Assembly: GCA_024803745.1 (NCBI GenBank) | Contig: JANJXV010000049.1 | Span: 1,076,501 to 1,140,500 of the forward strand | Source of the DNA: Megascapheus bottae | Lineage: Eukaryota > Chordata > Mammalia > Rodentia > Geomyidae | Direction of reading: 5' to 3' | DNA: 64,000 nt | Part shown: positions 38,568-50,439 of the stretch, piece after piece | How the letters are laid out: each line of letters begins with the position of its first letter | Position numbering within the stretch: the first letter of the stretch is position 1 | Translations under genes and position numbers: made by a program | The notes under the pieces: generated by a model | Databases searched by the model: none | Seen by the model: only the letters and a program-made list of their open reading frames with translations | What the model was told of the DNA's origin: nothing

Positions 38568-41256
38568 TAACCCTTACACTTACCTTAACCCTAAACCCAA
38601 ACCTAACCCTAACCTTAACCCTAAAACTAACCCTAAACCTAACCCTAACCCCTAAGCAAAACCCTAACCCTAACCCTAACCCTTACCCTTATCCTAACCC
38701 TAACCCTAACCCTAACACTTAACCTTACCTTAAACCCTGCCCTAACCCTAACGCTAACCCTAACCCTTACCCTAACCCTAACCCTAACTCTTACCATTAC
38801 CCTAATCCTAAACCTAACTCTAACCCTAATCATAACCCTAACCATAACCCTAATCCTAACACTTACCCTAACCCTAATCCTTACCCTTGCTCTAACCCTA
38901 AACCTAATCCTAACCCTAACCATTACCCTAAACCTAACTCTAACCCTAACCCTTACCCTTACCTTAACCCTAACCCTAACCCTAACCCTTACCTTACCGT
39001 AAGGCTAACACTAACCCTAACCCTAACCCTAATCCTTACCCTTACCCTAACCCTAACCCTATCCTAACCCCAACCATAAACCTAACCCTAATCGTAACCC
39101 TAACCCTTACCCTTACCCTAACCCTAAACCTAAACTTAACCCTAACCCTAACCCTAAACCTAACCCTAACCCTAACCTTAACCCTAACCCTTACCCTTAC
39201 ACTTACCCTAACCCTAACCATAACCATAACAGTAAACCTAACACTAACCCTAAACCTAACCCTTACCCTTAGCCTAAACCTAACCCTAAACCTAACGCTA
39301 ACCCTTAAGATTACCCTTACCCTAACCCTAACCCTAACCCTAAACCTAATGCTAACCCTTAACATTACCCTCACCCTAACCCTAACCCTAACCCTTAACG
39401 TAACCCAAACCCAAAATCTAACCCTTACCCTTACCCTACCCTAACCCTAACCATAACCCCTAAGCCTAACCCTACCCCTAACGCTAACCCTTACCGTTAT
39501 CCTAACTCTAACCCTAACCCTACCCCTTACCCTTACACTAACCCTAAACCTAACCTTAACCCTACCCCTAACCCTAACCCTTACCCTTACCCTAACCCTA
39601 TCCCTAACCCTAACAATAAACCTTACCCTTACCCTAACCCTAACCCTAAACCTTACCCTAAACCTAACCCTAACCCTAACCCCAAACCTAACCCTTACTC
39701 TTACCTTAACCCTAGCTCTAACGCTAACATTTACACTTACCCTAACGCTAACACTAACCCTAACCTTAACCCTAACCCTAACACATATTCTTCACCTAAC
39801 CCTAACGCTAACAGTAACCCTAAACCTAACCCTAACCCTAACCCTAAACCTAACCCTAACCGTAACCCTTAACCAAACCCTAAACTTAAACTTAACCCTA
39901 ACCCTAAACCTAACCCTTACCCTTACTCTAACCCTAACCCTAACCCTAAACCTTACCCTTACCCTAAACCTAACCCTAACCCTAACCCTAACCCTTACCC
40001 TTACCCTAAACCTAACCCTAAACCTAACTCTTACCCTTACCCTAACGCTAACCCTAAGCCTAATCCTAACCCTAACCCTAACACATATCCTACACTAACC
40101 GTAACCCTACCCCTAACCCTTACACTTACCTAAACCCTAACCACAAACCTAACCCTAACCTTAAGCCCAACCCTAACGCTTAAGCCTAACCTAACCCTAA
40201 CCCTACACTTATCCTAACCCTAACCCTAACCCTAACAATTACCATTACGCTAACAACTACCCTAACCCTAATACTAACCTTAACCATTACCCTAACCCTA
40301 ACCCTAACCCTAACCCTAACCCTTACCCTTACCTAACCCTAACCCTAAATCTTACCATTACCCTAACCCTAAACTTAACCCTAACCCTTATCCTTTCCCT
40401 AACCCTAACGCTAACCCTAACCCTAAACCTATCCCTTACCCTAAACCTAACACTTACCCTTACCCTAATCCTAACCCTAAAACTAACACTAACACTTACC
40501 CTTACACTAACACTAACATTAACCCTAACCTTAACATTAACCTTACCCTAACACCTAACCCTAACCCCAAGCCTAACCCTAACTTTAGCCTTACCCTAAC
40601 CCTAACCCTAACCTTAAACCCAACCCCAAACCTAACCCTAACCCTAACCCAAAACCTTACCCTAACACTAACCCTAACCATAACCCTAACAGTTAACACT
40701 AACCCTAACCCTAACCCTTATCCTAACCCTAACCCTAACCCTAAACGTAACCCTTAATCTAACCCTAATACTAACCCTAAACCCTAACCCTAACCCTAAC
40801 TCTTACCCTTACCATTATGCTAACTCTAACCCTAAATCTAACCCTGTCCCTAACCCTAACCATAACACTTACCCTAACCCTAACCCTAACCCCAACCTCA
40901 AATTATCCCTAACGGTAACCCTAACCCTAAATCGTACCCTTACCCTAACCCTAACCCTAAACCTAACCCTTAACCTTACCCTTACCCTAACCCTAAACCT
41001 AAACCTAACTCTCGCCCTAACCTTAACCCTTACCCTTATCCTAACCCTAAACCTAAACCTAACCCCTAACCTAACAATAACAATAACCCTTACCCTTACC
41101 CTAACCCTAACACTAACCGTAACCCTAACCCTAACACTTACCCTAACCCTAACCCTAACCCTAACCCTTATCGTTACCCTAACCCTAACCCTAACCTTAA
41201 ACCCAACCCTAAACCTAAAACTAACCGTAACCCTTACCATAACACTTACCCTTACC

Positions 41257-41288
<32 letters not shown>

Positions 41289-42863
41289 CACCCTAATCCT
41301 AACCCTAACACTAACCCTTACCCTTTCCCTAACCCTAACGCTTAACCTAACTCTAACCCTAACCCTTACCCTTAACCTAACCCTAACCCTAAACCTAACC
41401 CTAACCTTAACCCAAAGCCTAACCCTAACCTTAAGCCTACACTAACCATAAACCTAACCCTTACCCTTACCCTAACCCTACCCCTAAACCTAACCCTAAC
41501 CTTAATCTTAACCCTAACCCTAACCCTAACCCTTACCCTTACCCTAACCCTATCCCTAACCTTAACCATAACCCCAAATCTAACCCTAACCCTAAACCAA
41601 ACCTTACCCTAACCCTAACACTAACCCTTACCCTTACCCTAACCCTAACCCTAAACTTAACCCATACCCTAACCCTAACCCTTACCCTTACCCTAACCCT
41701 AATCCTAACCCTTACCCTTACCCTAACCTTAACCCTAAACCTAACGCTAACCCTAACCCTAACACTTACCCAAAACTTCACCCTAACCCTAACCCTTACC
41801 CTTACCCTAACCCTAACCCTAACCTTAACCCCAACCCTAAACCTAACCCTAACCCTAACCCTAACCCTTACCCTAAGCCTAATCCTAACCCTAACCCTAA
41901 CACTTACCCTTACGCTAACCCTAACCCTAACCCTAACCGTAACTTTAAACCTAAACCTAACCCTAAACCTTACCATTACCCTAACCCTAACCCTAAACCT
42001 AACACTAACCATAACCTTAACTCTAACACTAACCCTTACACTTACCCTAACCCTAACCCCAAACCTAACCCTAACCCTAGCCCTAACCCTAACCCCTATG
42101 TCTAAACCTAACCCTAACCCTAACCCTTACCCTTATCCTAACACTAACCCTAACCCTAACACTTACCCTTACCCTAACCCTAACGCTAACTCTAATCCTT
42201 ACCCTAACCCTAAACCTAACCCTAACCCTAACCCTAACTCTTACCCTAACCCTAACCCTAACCCTTACCCTAACCCTAACCCTAACCCTAACACATATCC
42301 TTACAGTAAACCTAACCCTACCCCTAAACCTTACACTTACCTTAACCCTAACCCCAAACCTAACCCTAAACTTAAGCCTAACCCTAACGCTTAAGCCTAA
42401 CCTAACCCTAACGCTAACCCTTACCCTTATCATAACCCTAACCCTAACCCCTAACAATTACCATTACGCTAACACCTACCCTAACCCTACTGCTAACCTT
42501 AACCATTACCCTAACCCTAACCCTAAACCTAACCCTAACCTATACCCTTCCCTAACCCTAACCCTATCTCTTACCATTACCCTAACCCTAAACTTAATCC
42601 TAACCCTTATCCTTTACCTAACCCTAACCCTAAAACTAACAATAACACTTATCCTTACACTAACGCTATCATTAACCCTAACCTTAAAACTAACCCCTAC
42701 ACTAACACCTAACCCTAACCCCAAGCCTAACCCTAAACTTAGCCTTACCCTAACCCTAAGCATAACCTTAACCCCAACCCTAAACCTAAAACTAACCGTA
42801 ATCTTTACCCTAACACTTACCCTAACCCTAATTCTAACCCTAACCATAACTCTTACCCTTACC

Positions 42864-42909
<46 letters not shown>

Positions 42910-43698
42910 CCCTAACCCTTACCCTTACCCTAACCCTATCCCTAACCATAACCCCAACCCTAAATCTAACCCTAACCCTAAACCAACCCTTACCCTAACC
43001 CTAACCCTGACCCTTACCCTTACCCAAACCCTAACCCTAAACTTAACCCAAACCCTAACCCTAACCCTAATCCTAACCCTATCCTAACCCTAACACTTAC
43101 CCTTACCCTAAACCTAACCCTAACCCTAACGCTTACCCTAATCCTAACCCTAACCCTTACCCTAACCCTAACACTAACCCTAACCCTAACCCTAACCCTT
43201 ACCCTTACCCTAAACCTATCCCTAACCTTAACCCCAACCCTGAACCTAACCCTAACCCTAACCCTAACCCTTTCCCTTATCGTAACACTAACCCTAACCC
43301 TAACCCTAACCCTAACCATTACCCTAACCCTAACCCTAAACCTAAACCTAAAACTTACCCTTACCCTCACCCTAACCCCTGCCTTAAACCTAACCCTAAC
43401 TCTAACCCTAACACTAAACTTAACCCTAACCCTTATCCTTACCATAACCTAAACCTAACCGTAACCCTAAAATTAACCCTTACCTTTACCCTAAACCCTA
43501 CCCTAAACCTAACCCTAATACTTACCCTTACCCTAAGCCTAACCCTAAACCTAAGCCTAACCCTAAACTTAACCCTAAGCCTTACCATTAACCTAACCCT
43601 AACACTAACCCAAAACCGAATCCTAAAGCTAACCCCAGCTCTTACCCTTACCTTAACCCTAACCCTAACCCTAAATCTAACCCTTACCCTTACCCTAA

Positions 43699-43862
43699 CC
43701 CTAATCCTAAACCTAACCCTACCCCTTACCCTTACCCTTATCCTAACCCTAACAGTAACCCTAACCCTAACCCTAAATCTAACCCTAATCCTAAACCTAA
43801 CCCTAACCCTTACCCTTACCCTTATCCTAACCCTAACCCTAACCCTAACCCTTACCCTCACC
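43699..43862. repeat. 84 bp tandem duplication present only in copy 2
   Basis: CTTATCCTAA occurs at 43737 and 43821 and AATCCTAAACC at 43703 and 43787, both 84 bp apart (14 hexamers). Copy 1 has these once, near 30480-30515. With about 17 bp of smaller changes just upstream this accounts for the offset step from 13206 to 13307. Within the duplicated unit the variants AACAGTAACC and CCCTACCCC distinguish the two halves. Confidence 0.82.
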
Positions 43863-45074
43863 TAACCCTAACCCTAAACCTAACCCTAACCCTAACCCTA
43901 AACCTAACCCTAACCCTAACCCTAACACTTGCCCTTATCTGAAACCTAACCCTAAACCTCACCCTAACTCTAACCCTAACCCCTAACCCTAACCCTAACC
44001 CAAACCTTTACCTTTACCCTAACCCTAACCCTAACCCTAACCAGAACACTTATCCTAAAACTAACCGTAACACTAAACCTTACGCTTACCCTTACCCTAA
44101 ACCTAAACCTAACCCTAACCCTAACCATAACCATAACCCTAAAACTAACTCTTACCCTAAACCTAACTCTAACACTTATCCTAAACCTAACCCTAACACT
44201 AACCCTTACCCTTACCTTAACCCTAACCCTAACCCTAACCCTAACACATACCCTTACTCTAACCCTAACCCTAACCCTAACCATAACCCTAAACCTAACC
44301 CTAAACCTAACCGTAACCCTAACCCTAACCCTAACCCTTACCCTAACCCTAACCTTAACCCCAACACTACACCTAACCCTAACCATAACCCTAACCCTAA
44401 ACCTTACCCTTACCCTAACACTAACCCTAACCATAACCCTGACCTTAAGTGTAACCCTTACCCTAACCCTAACCCTAACCCTAAACATAACCCTAACCCT
44501 AACACAGAATCTAACCATTACACTAACCCTAACACTAACCCTTACCAAACCTAACCCTAAACCTAACTCTAACCCTCACCCTTACCGTAACCCTAACCCA
44601 AACCCTTTCCCTAACCCTAACCCTAAACCTAACCCTAACCTTAACCCTAACCCTAACCCTAACCCTTACCATTACCTTAAACCTAAACCCAAACCTAACC
44701 CTAAACCTAAGCGTAACCCTAACCCTAACCCTAAACCTTACCCTAACCCTAACCTTAACGCCAACACTACACCTAACCCTAACCCTAACCCTAACCCTAA
44801 CCCTTACCCTTACCCTAAACCTAACCCTAACCCTAACACTGAATCTAACCCTTACACTAACCCTAACCCTAATCATTACCAAACCTAACCCTAAACCTAA
44901 CTATAACCCTAACCCTAAACCTAACCCTAACCCTAACCCTTACCGTAACCCTAACCCAAACCCTTACCCTAACCCTAACCCTAAACCTAACCCTAACCAT
45001 AACCCTAACCCTAACCCTAACCCTTACCCTTACCCTAAACCTAAGCCTAAACCTAACCCTAACCCTAACCCTAA

Positions 45075-45175
45075 ACTTTCCCTTACACTAACCCTAGCCC
45101 TAAACCTAACCCTTACTCTAACCCTAACCCTAAAGCTAACCCTTACACTTACCCTAACCCTAAACCTAACCCTAA
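45075..45175. repeat. Segment kept in copy 2, shortened in copy 1
   Basis: Copy 2 reads CTTTCCCTTACAC, CCTAGCCC, CTTACTCTAACC, AAAGCTAACCC, TTACACTTACCC in order, as the 3.0-3.1 kb segment also does. Copy 1, at about 31774-31850, has plain hexamers instead and is about 54 bp shorter here, partly offset by 12 bp gained just before. The older relative at 3 kb shows that copy 2 is the ancestral form and copy 1 has the deletion. Confidence 0.82.
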
Positions 45176-46690
45176 CCCTAACCCTAACCCTTAACCCTAA
45201 ACCAAACCCTAAACCTAACCCTTACCCTTATTCTAACAGTAACCCTAACCCTAACACTTCCCCTTAACCAAAACCCTACCCTAACCCTAACCCTAAACCT
45301 AACCCTTACCCTAACCCTAACCCTAACCCTTCCCCTTACCCTAATCCTAAACCTAACCCTAACACTTACCCTTACCCTAACCCTAACACTAACCCTAACC
45401 CTAAACCTTGCCCTTAGAGTAAACCTAACCCTAACCTTACCCTAAACCTAACTCTAAACCTAACCCTAACCCTTAACCTTACCTTAAACTTAACACTAAC
45501 CATAAACCTTACCCTTACCCTAACACTTATGCTAACCCTAACCCTAACCCTAACCTTTACCCTTGCTCTACCCTAACCCTAACCATAACCCCAACCCTAA
45601 ACGTAAACCTAACCCTAACCCTAACCTTTAACCTAACCCTAACCCTAACCCTTACCCTAACACTAACACTTACCCTTACCCTAACCCTAACCCCAAACCT
45701 AAACCTTTTCCTAACCCTAACCCTAAACCTAACCCTAAACATTAACCTAACCATAACACTAACCCTAACCCTAAAACTAACCCTTACCATAACCCTAACC
45801 CCAACACTAACCATAACCCCTACACCTAACCCTCACCCTAACACTAACTCCTAAACCTAAGCATAACCCTAACACTCACCCTTAACCTTACCCTAACCCT
45901 AAACCTAACCCTAACCCCAACCCTAACCCTAATCCTTATCCTTACCCTAACCCTAACACTAACCCTAACGCTAAACGTTACCCTTACCATAAACCTGACC
46001 CTAACCCTTACGCTAAACCTAACCCTAACTCTAACCCTAACCCTTACCCTTACCTTAACCCTAACCATAAACCTTACCCTTACCCTAACGCTAACCCTAA
46101 CCCTAACCCTAACAGTAACTCTAACCCTAAACTTTATCCTTACCCTAACCCTAATCCTAACCCTAACCATAAACCTAACCCTAACCGTAACCTAACCCTA
46201 ACCCTTACCCTTACCCTCACCCTAACCCTAACCTTAAACCTAACCCTAACTCTAATCCTAACCCTAAAATTAACCCTAACCCTTATCCTTACTGTAACCT
46301 AACCCTAAACATAACCCTAACCCTAACCCTAACCCTAAACTTAACCCTTACCTTTACCCCAACCCTACCCCTAAACCTAACCCTAATCCTTACAATTACC
46401 CTAAGCCTAACCCTAACCCTAAGCCTAACCCTAAACTTAACCCTAAGCCTTACCCTTAACCTAACCCTACCACTAACCCAAAACCTAACCCTAAACCTAA
46501 CAATAACTCTTATCCTTACCCTAACCCTAACCCTAACCCTAAATCTAACCCTTACCCTTACCCTAAACCTAACTCTATACCTAACACTAATCCTAACCCT
46601 AACCCTAACCCTTATCATAACTCTAACCCTAAAACTTATCCTAACCCTAACACTAACCCTAACCCTAATTCTAACACTTACCCTAACACG

Positions 46691-48567
46691 AACCCTAACC
46701 CTAACCCTTACCCTTACCCTAACCCTAACCCTAACCCTTACCCTAACCCTAACCCTAACCGTAACCCTAAGCCTAACCCTTAACCTAAGCCTAACCCTAA
46801 CCCTTACCCTAACATTAACCCTAACCCTAACCTTAACCCTAACCCTAACCCTAACCCTTACCCTTACCCTAATCCTAACCCTAAACCTAACCCTAACCCT
46901 AATCCTAAACCTAACCTTAACGCTAACCCTAACCCTTGGTCTTACCCTAACCCTAACAATAAACTTAACACTAACCCTAACCCTACCCCTAACCGTAACG
47001 CTAACCCTTACCCTTACCCTAAACCTAACCCTAAACCTAACCTTAACGCTAACCCTAAAGCGTGGTCTTACCCTAACCCTAACAATAAACTTAACACTAA
47101 CCCTAACCCTACCCCTAACCCTAACGCTAAACCTTACCCTTACCCTAACCCTAACACTAAACCTAACCGTAACCCTAAACAAAACCCCTAACCCTATCCC
47201 TAACCCTAACCCTTACCCTTATTCTAACCCTAACCCTAACCCTAAGACTTACCCTTATCCTAACCCTAACCCTAACCCTAAACCTCACCCTAACCCTAAC
47301 CCTAACCCTTACCCTTACCCTAACCCTAAACTTAACAATAACCCTAATCCTAACCCTTATCCTTACCCTAACCCTAACCCTAATCCTAAACCATACCCTT
47401 ACACTAAACCTAACCCTAACCCTTACCCTAAACCTCACCCTAACCCTAACCCTAACCCTTACCCTTACCTTAACCCTAACCATAACCCTAAACCTTGCCC
47501 TTACCCTAACACTTACCCTAATCCTAACCCTAACCCTAACCCTAACTCTTACCCTTACCCTAACCCTAACACTAACCTTACCCCCAACCCTAAACCAAAC
47601 CCTAATCCTAACCCTAACCCTTACCCTAACCCTAACCCTAAACCTAACCCTAACCCTAAAACTTATACTTACCCTAACCCTAATCCTAAAACTAACCCTA
47701 AACCTAACCCTTTTCCTAACCATAACTGTAACTGTAACCCTAATCCTAACCATTTACCTAACCCTAACACTAACCCTAACACACAACCCTAACCCTTACC
47801 CTAACACTCACCCTAACCCTAACCCTAACCGCTAACCCTAACACTAACACTAACCCCTAACACTAACCCTAACCCTAACCCTTACCAATATCCTAACCCT
47901 AACCCTAACCCTAACACTTACCTTTACCCTCACCCCTACCCTAACCCTAACACTAACACTTACCCTTACCCTAACCCTAACCCTAAACTAAATCTAACCC
48001 TTACCCTTACAGTAAACCTAACCCTAATCCTAACCCTAACCCTTACGCTACACCTAACCCTAACCCTAAACTTTACCCTAACCCTAATCTTAACCCCAAC
48101 ACTAACACTGACCCTAACACTTACCCTAACCCTAACCCTAACCCTAACCTTTACCCTTACCCTAACCCTAACCCTAACATTAACCCCAACCCTAAACCTA
48201 GCCCTAACCCTACCCTAACACTAACACTTACCCTTACCCTAACCCTAACCCCTAACACAAACACTCACCCTAACCCTAACCCTAACACTAACCCTAACCA
48301 GTAACCCTAACCCTAACCCTAACACTAAACTCTAACCCTAACCCTAACCCTTACCCTTATGCTAACCCGAACCCTAACCCTAACCTCTACCCTAACCCTA
48401 ACCCTAACCCTAACCCTAACCCTTACTCTTACCCTAACCCTAAACATAACCATAAACCTAACCCTAACCCAAACCCTTACCCTTACCCTTACCCTAACCC
48501 TAACCCTAACCCTAAACCATACCCTTACACTAAACCTAACCCTAACCCTTACGCTAACCCTAACCCT
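46691..48567. repeat. 1.88 kb tandem duplication, unit A
   Basis: Unit A starts inside the last part of copy 2 of the 13.35 kb repeat and runs past its right end. Landmarks and their unit B counterparts are TTGGTCTTACC 46936/48812, AAACAAAACCCC 47177/49053 and CCAATATCC about 47887/49788. Offsets are 1877 to 1882, the steps reflecting small indels such as a missing C near 48700 and 12 bp gained near 49420. Unit A ends at about 48557 after ACGCTAA, where it switches to the sequence found at 46691. Confidence 0.93.
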
Positions 48568-50439
48568 AACCCTAACCCTAACCCTTACCCTTACCCTAAC
48601 CCTAACCCTAACCCTTACCCTAACCCTAACCCTAACCGTAACCCTAAGCCTAACCCTTAACCTAAGCCTAACCCTAACCCTTACCCTAACATTAACCCTA
48701 ACCCTAACTTAACCCTAACCCTAACCCTAACCCTTACCCTTACCCTAATCCTAACCCTAAACCTAACCCTAACCCTAATCCTAAACCTAACCTTAACGCT
48801 AACCCTAACCTTTGGTCTTACCCTAACCCTAACAATAAACTTAACACTAACCCTAACCCTACCCCTAACCGTAACGCTAACCCTTACCCTTACCCTAAAC
48901 CTAACCCTAAACCTAACCTTAACGCTAACCCTAAAGCTTGCTCTTACCCTAACCCTAACAATAAACTTAACACTAACCCTAACCCTACCCCTAACCCTAA
49001 CGCTAAACCTTACCCTTACCCTAACCCTAACACTAAACCTAACGGTAACCCGAAACAAAACCCCTAACCCTATCCCTAACCCTAACCCTTACCCTTATTC
49101 TAACCCTAACCCTAACCCTAAGACTTACCATTATCCTAACCCTAACCCTAACCCTAAACCTCACCCTAACCCTAACCCTAACCCTTACCCTTACCCTAAC
49201 CCTAAACTTAACAATAACCCTAATCCTAACCCTTACCCTTACCCTAACCCTAACCCTAACCCTAACCCTAATCCTAAACCTTACCCTTACACTAAACCTA
49301 ACCCTAACCCTTACCCTAAACCTCACCCTAACCCTAACCCTAACCCTTACCCTTACCTTAACCCTAACCATAACCCTAAACCTTGCCCTTACCCTAACAC
49401 TTACCCTAATCCTAACCCTAACCCTAAACCTAACTCTTACCCTTACCCTAACCCTAACACTAACCTTACCCCCAACCCTAAACCAAACCCTAATCCTAAC
49501 CCTAACCCTTACCCTAACCCTAACCCTAAACCTAACCCTAACCCTAAAACTTATACTTACCCTAACCCTAATCCTAAACCTAACCCTAAACCTAACCCTT
49601 TTCCTAACCATAACTGTAACTGTAACCCTAATCCTAACCATTTACCTAACCCTAACACTAACCCTAACACACAACCCTAACCCTTACCCTAACACTCACC
49701 CTAACCCTAACCCTAACCGCTAACCCTAACACTAACACTAACCCCTAACACTAACCCTAACCCTTACCAATATCCTAACCCTAACCCTAACCCTAACACT
49801 TACCTTTACCCTCACCCCTACCCTAACCCTAACACTAACACTTACCCTTACCCTAACCCTAAACCTAAACTAAATCTAACCCTTACCCTTACAGTAAACC
49901 TAACCCTAATCCTAACCCTAACCCTTACGCTACACCTAACCCTAACCCTAAACTTTACCCTAACCCTAATCTTAACCCCAACACTAACACTGACCCTAAC
50001 ACTTACCCTAACCCTAACCCTAACCCTAACCTTTACCCTTACCCTAACCCTAACCCTAACATTAACCCCAACCCTAAACCTAGACCTATCCCTACCCTAA
50101 CACTAACACTTACCCTTACCCTAACCCTAACCCCTAACCCTAACACTCACCCTAACCCTAACCCTAACACTAACCCTAACCAGTAACCCTAACCCTAACC
50201 CTAACACTAACCTCTAACCCTAACCCTAACCCTTACCCTTATGCTAACCCGAACCCTAACCCTAACCTCTACCCTAACCCTAACCCTAACCCTAACCCTA
50301 ACCCTTACTCTTACCCTAACCCTAAACATAACCATAAACCTAACCCTAACCCAAACCCTTACCCTTACCCTTACCCTAACCCTAACCCTAACCCTAAACC
50401 ATACCCTTACACTAAACATAACCCTAACCCTTACGCTAA
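48568..50439. repeat. 1.88 kb tandem duplication, unit B
   Basis: This is the direct repeat of unit A. The join at about 48557-48568 cannot be placed exactly because both sides are CCCTAA hexamers. Unit B continues after 50439 into ACGCTAAACC and the rest of the module series, as expected for the ancestral right flank. In its second 126 bp unit it reads AAAGCTTGCTC (48937), like 33716, while unit A reads AAAGCGTGGTC (47061). Confidence 0.93.

Larger units (their letters stand above)
33791..47155. repeat. 13.35 kb segmental unit, copy 2
   Basis: This is the right member of the duplication. Large stretches are identical to copy 1 by eye; for example the 600 bp at 35260-35859 matches 22037-22636 in its full - strand translation. 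It ends at about 47155 and, unlike copy 1, continues into ACTAAACCTAACCGTAACC and AAACAAAACCCC (47177). The 5.5 kb segment continues in the same way, so this is the ancestral right flank. The 33790/33791 join is therefore the new junction made by the duplication. Confidence 0.95.
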
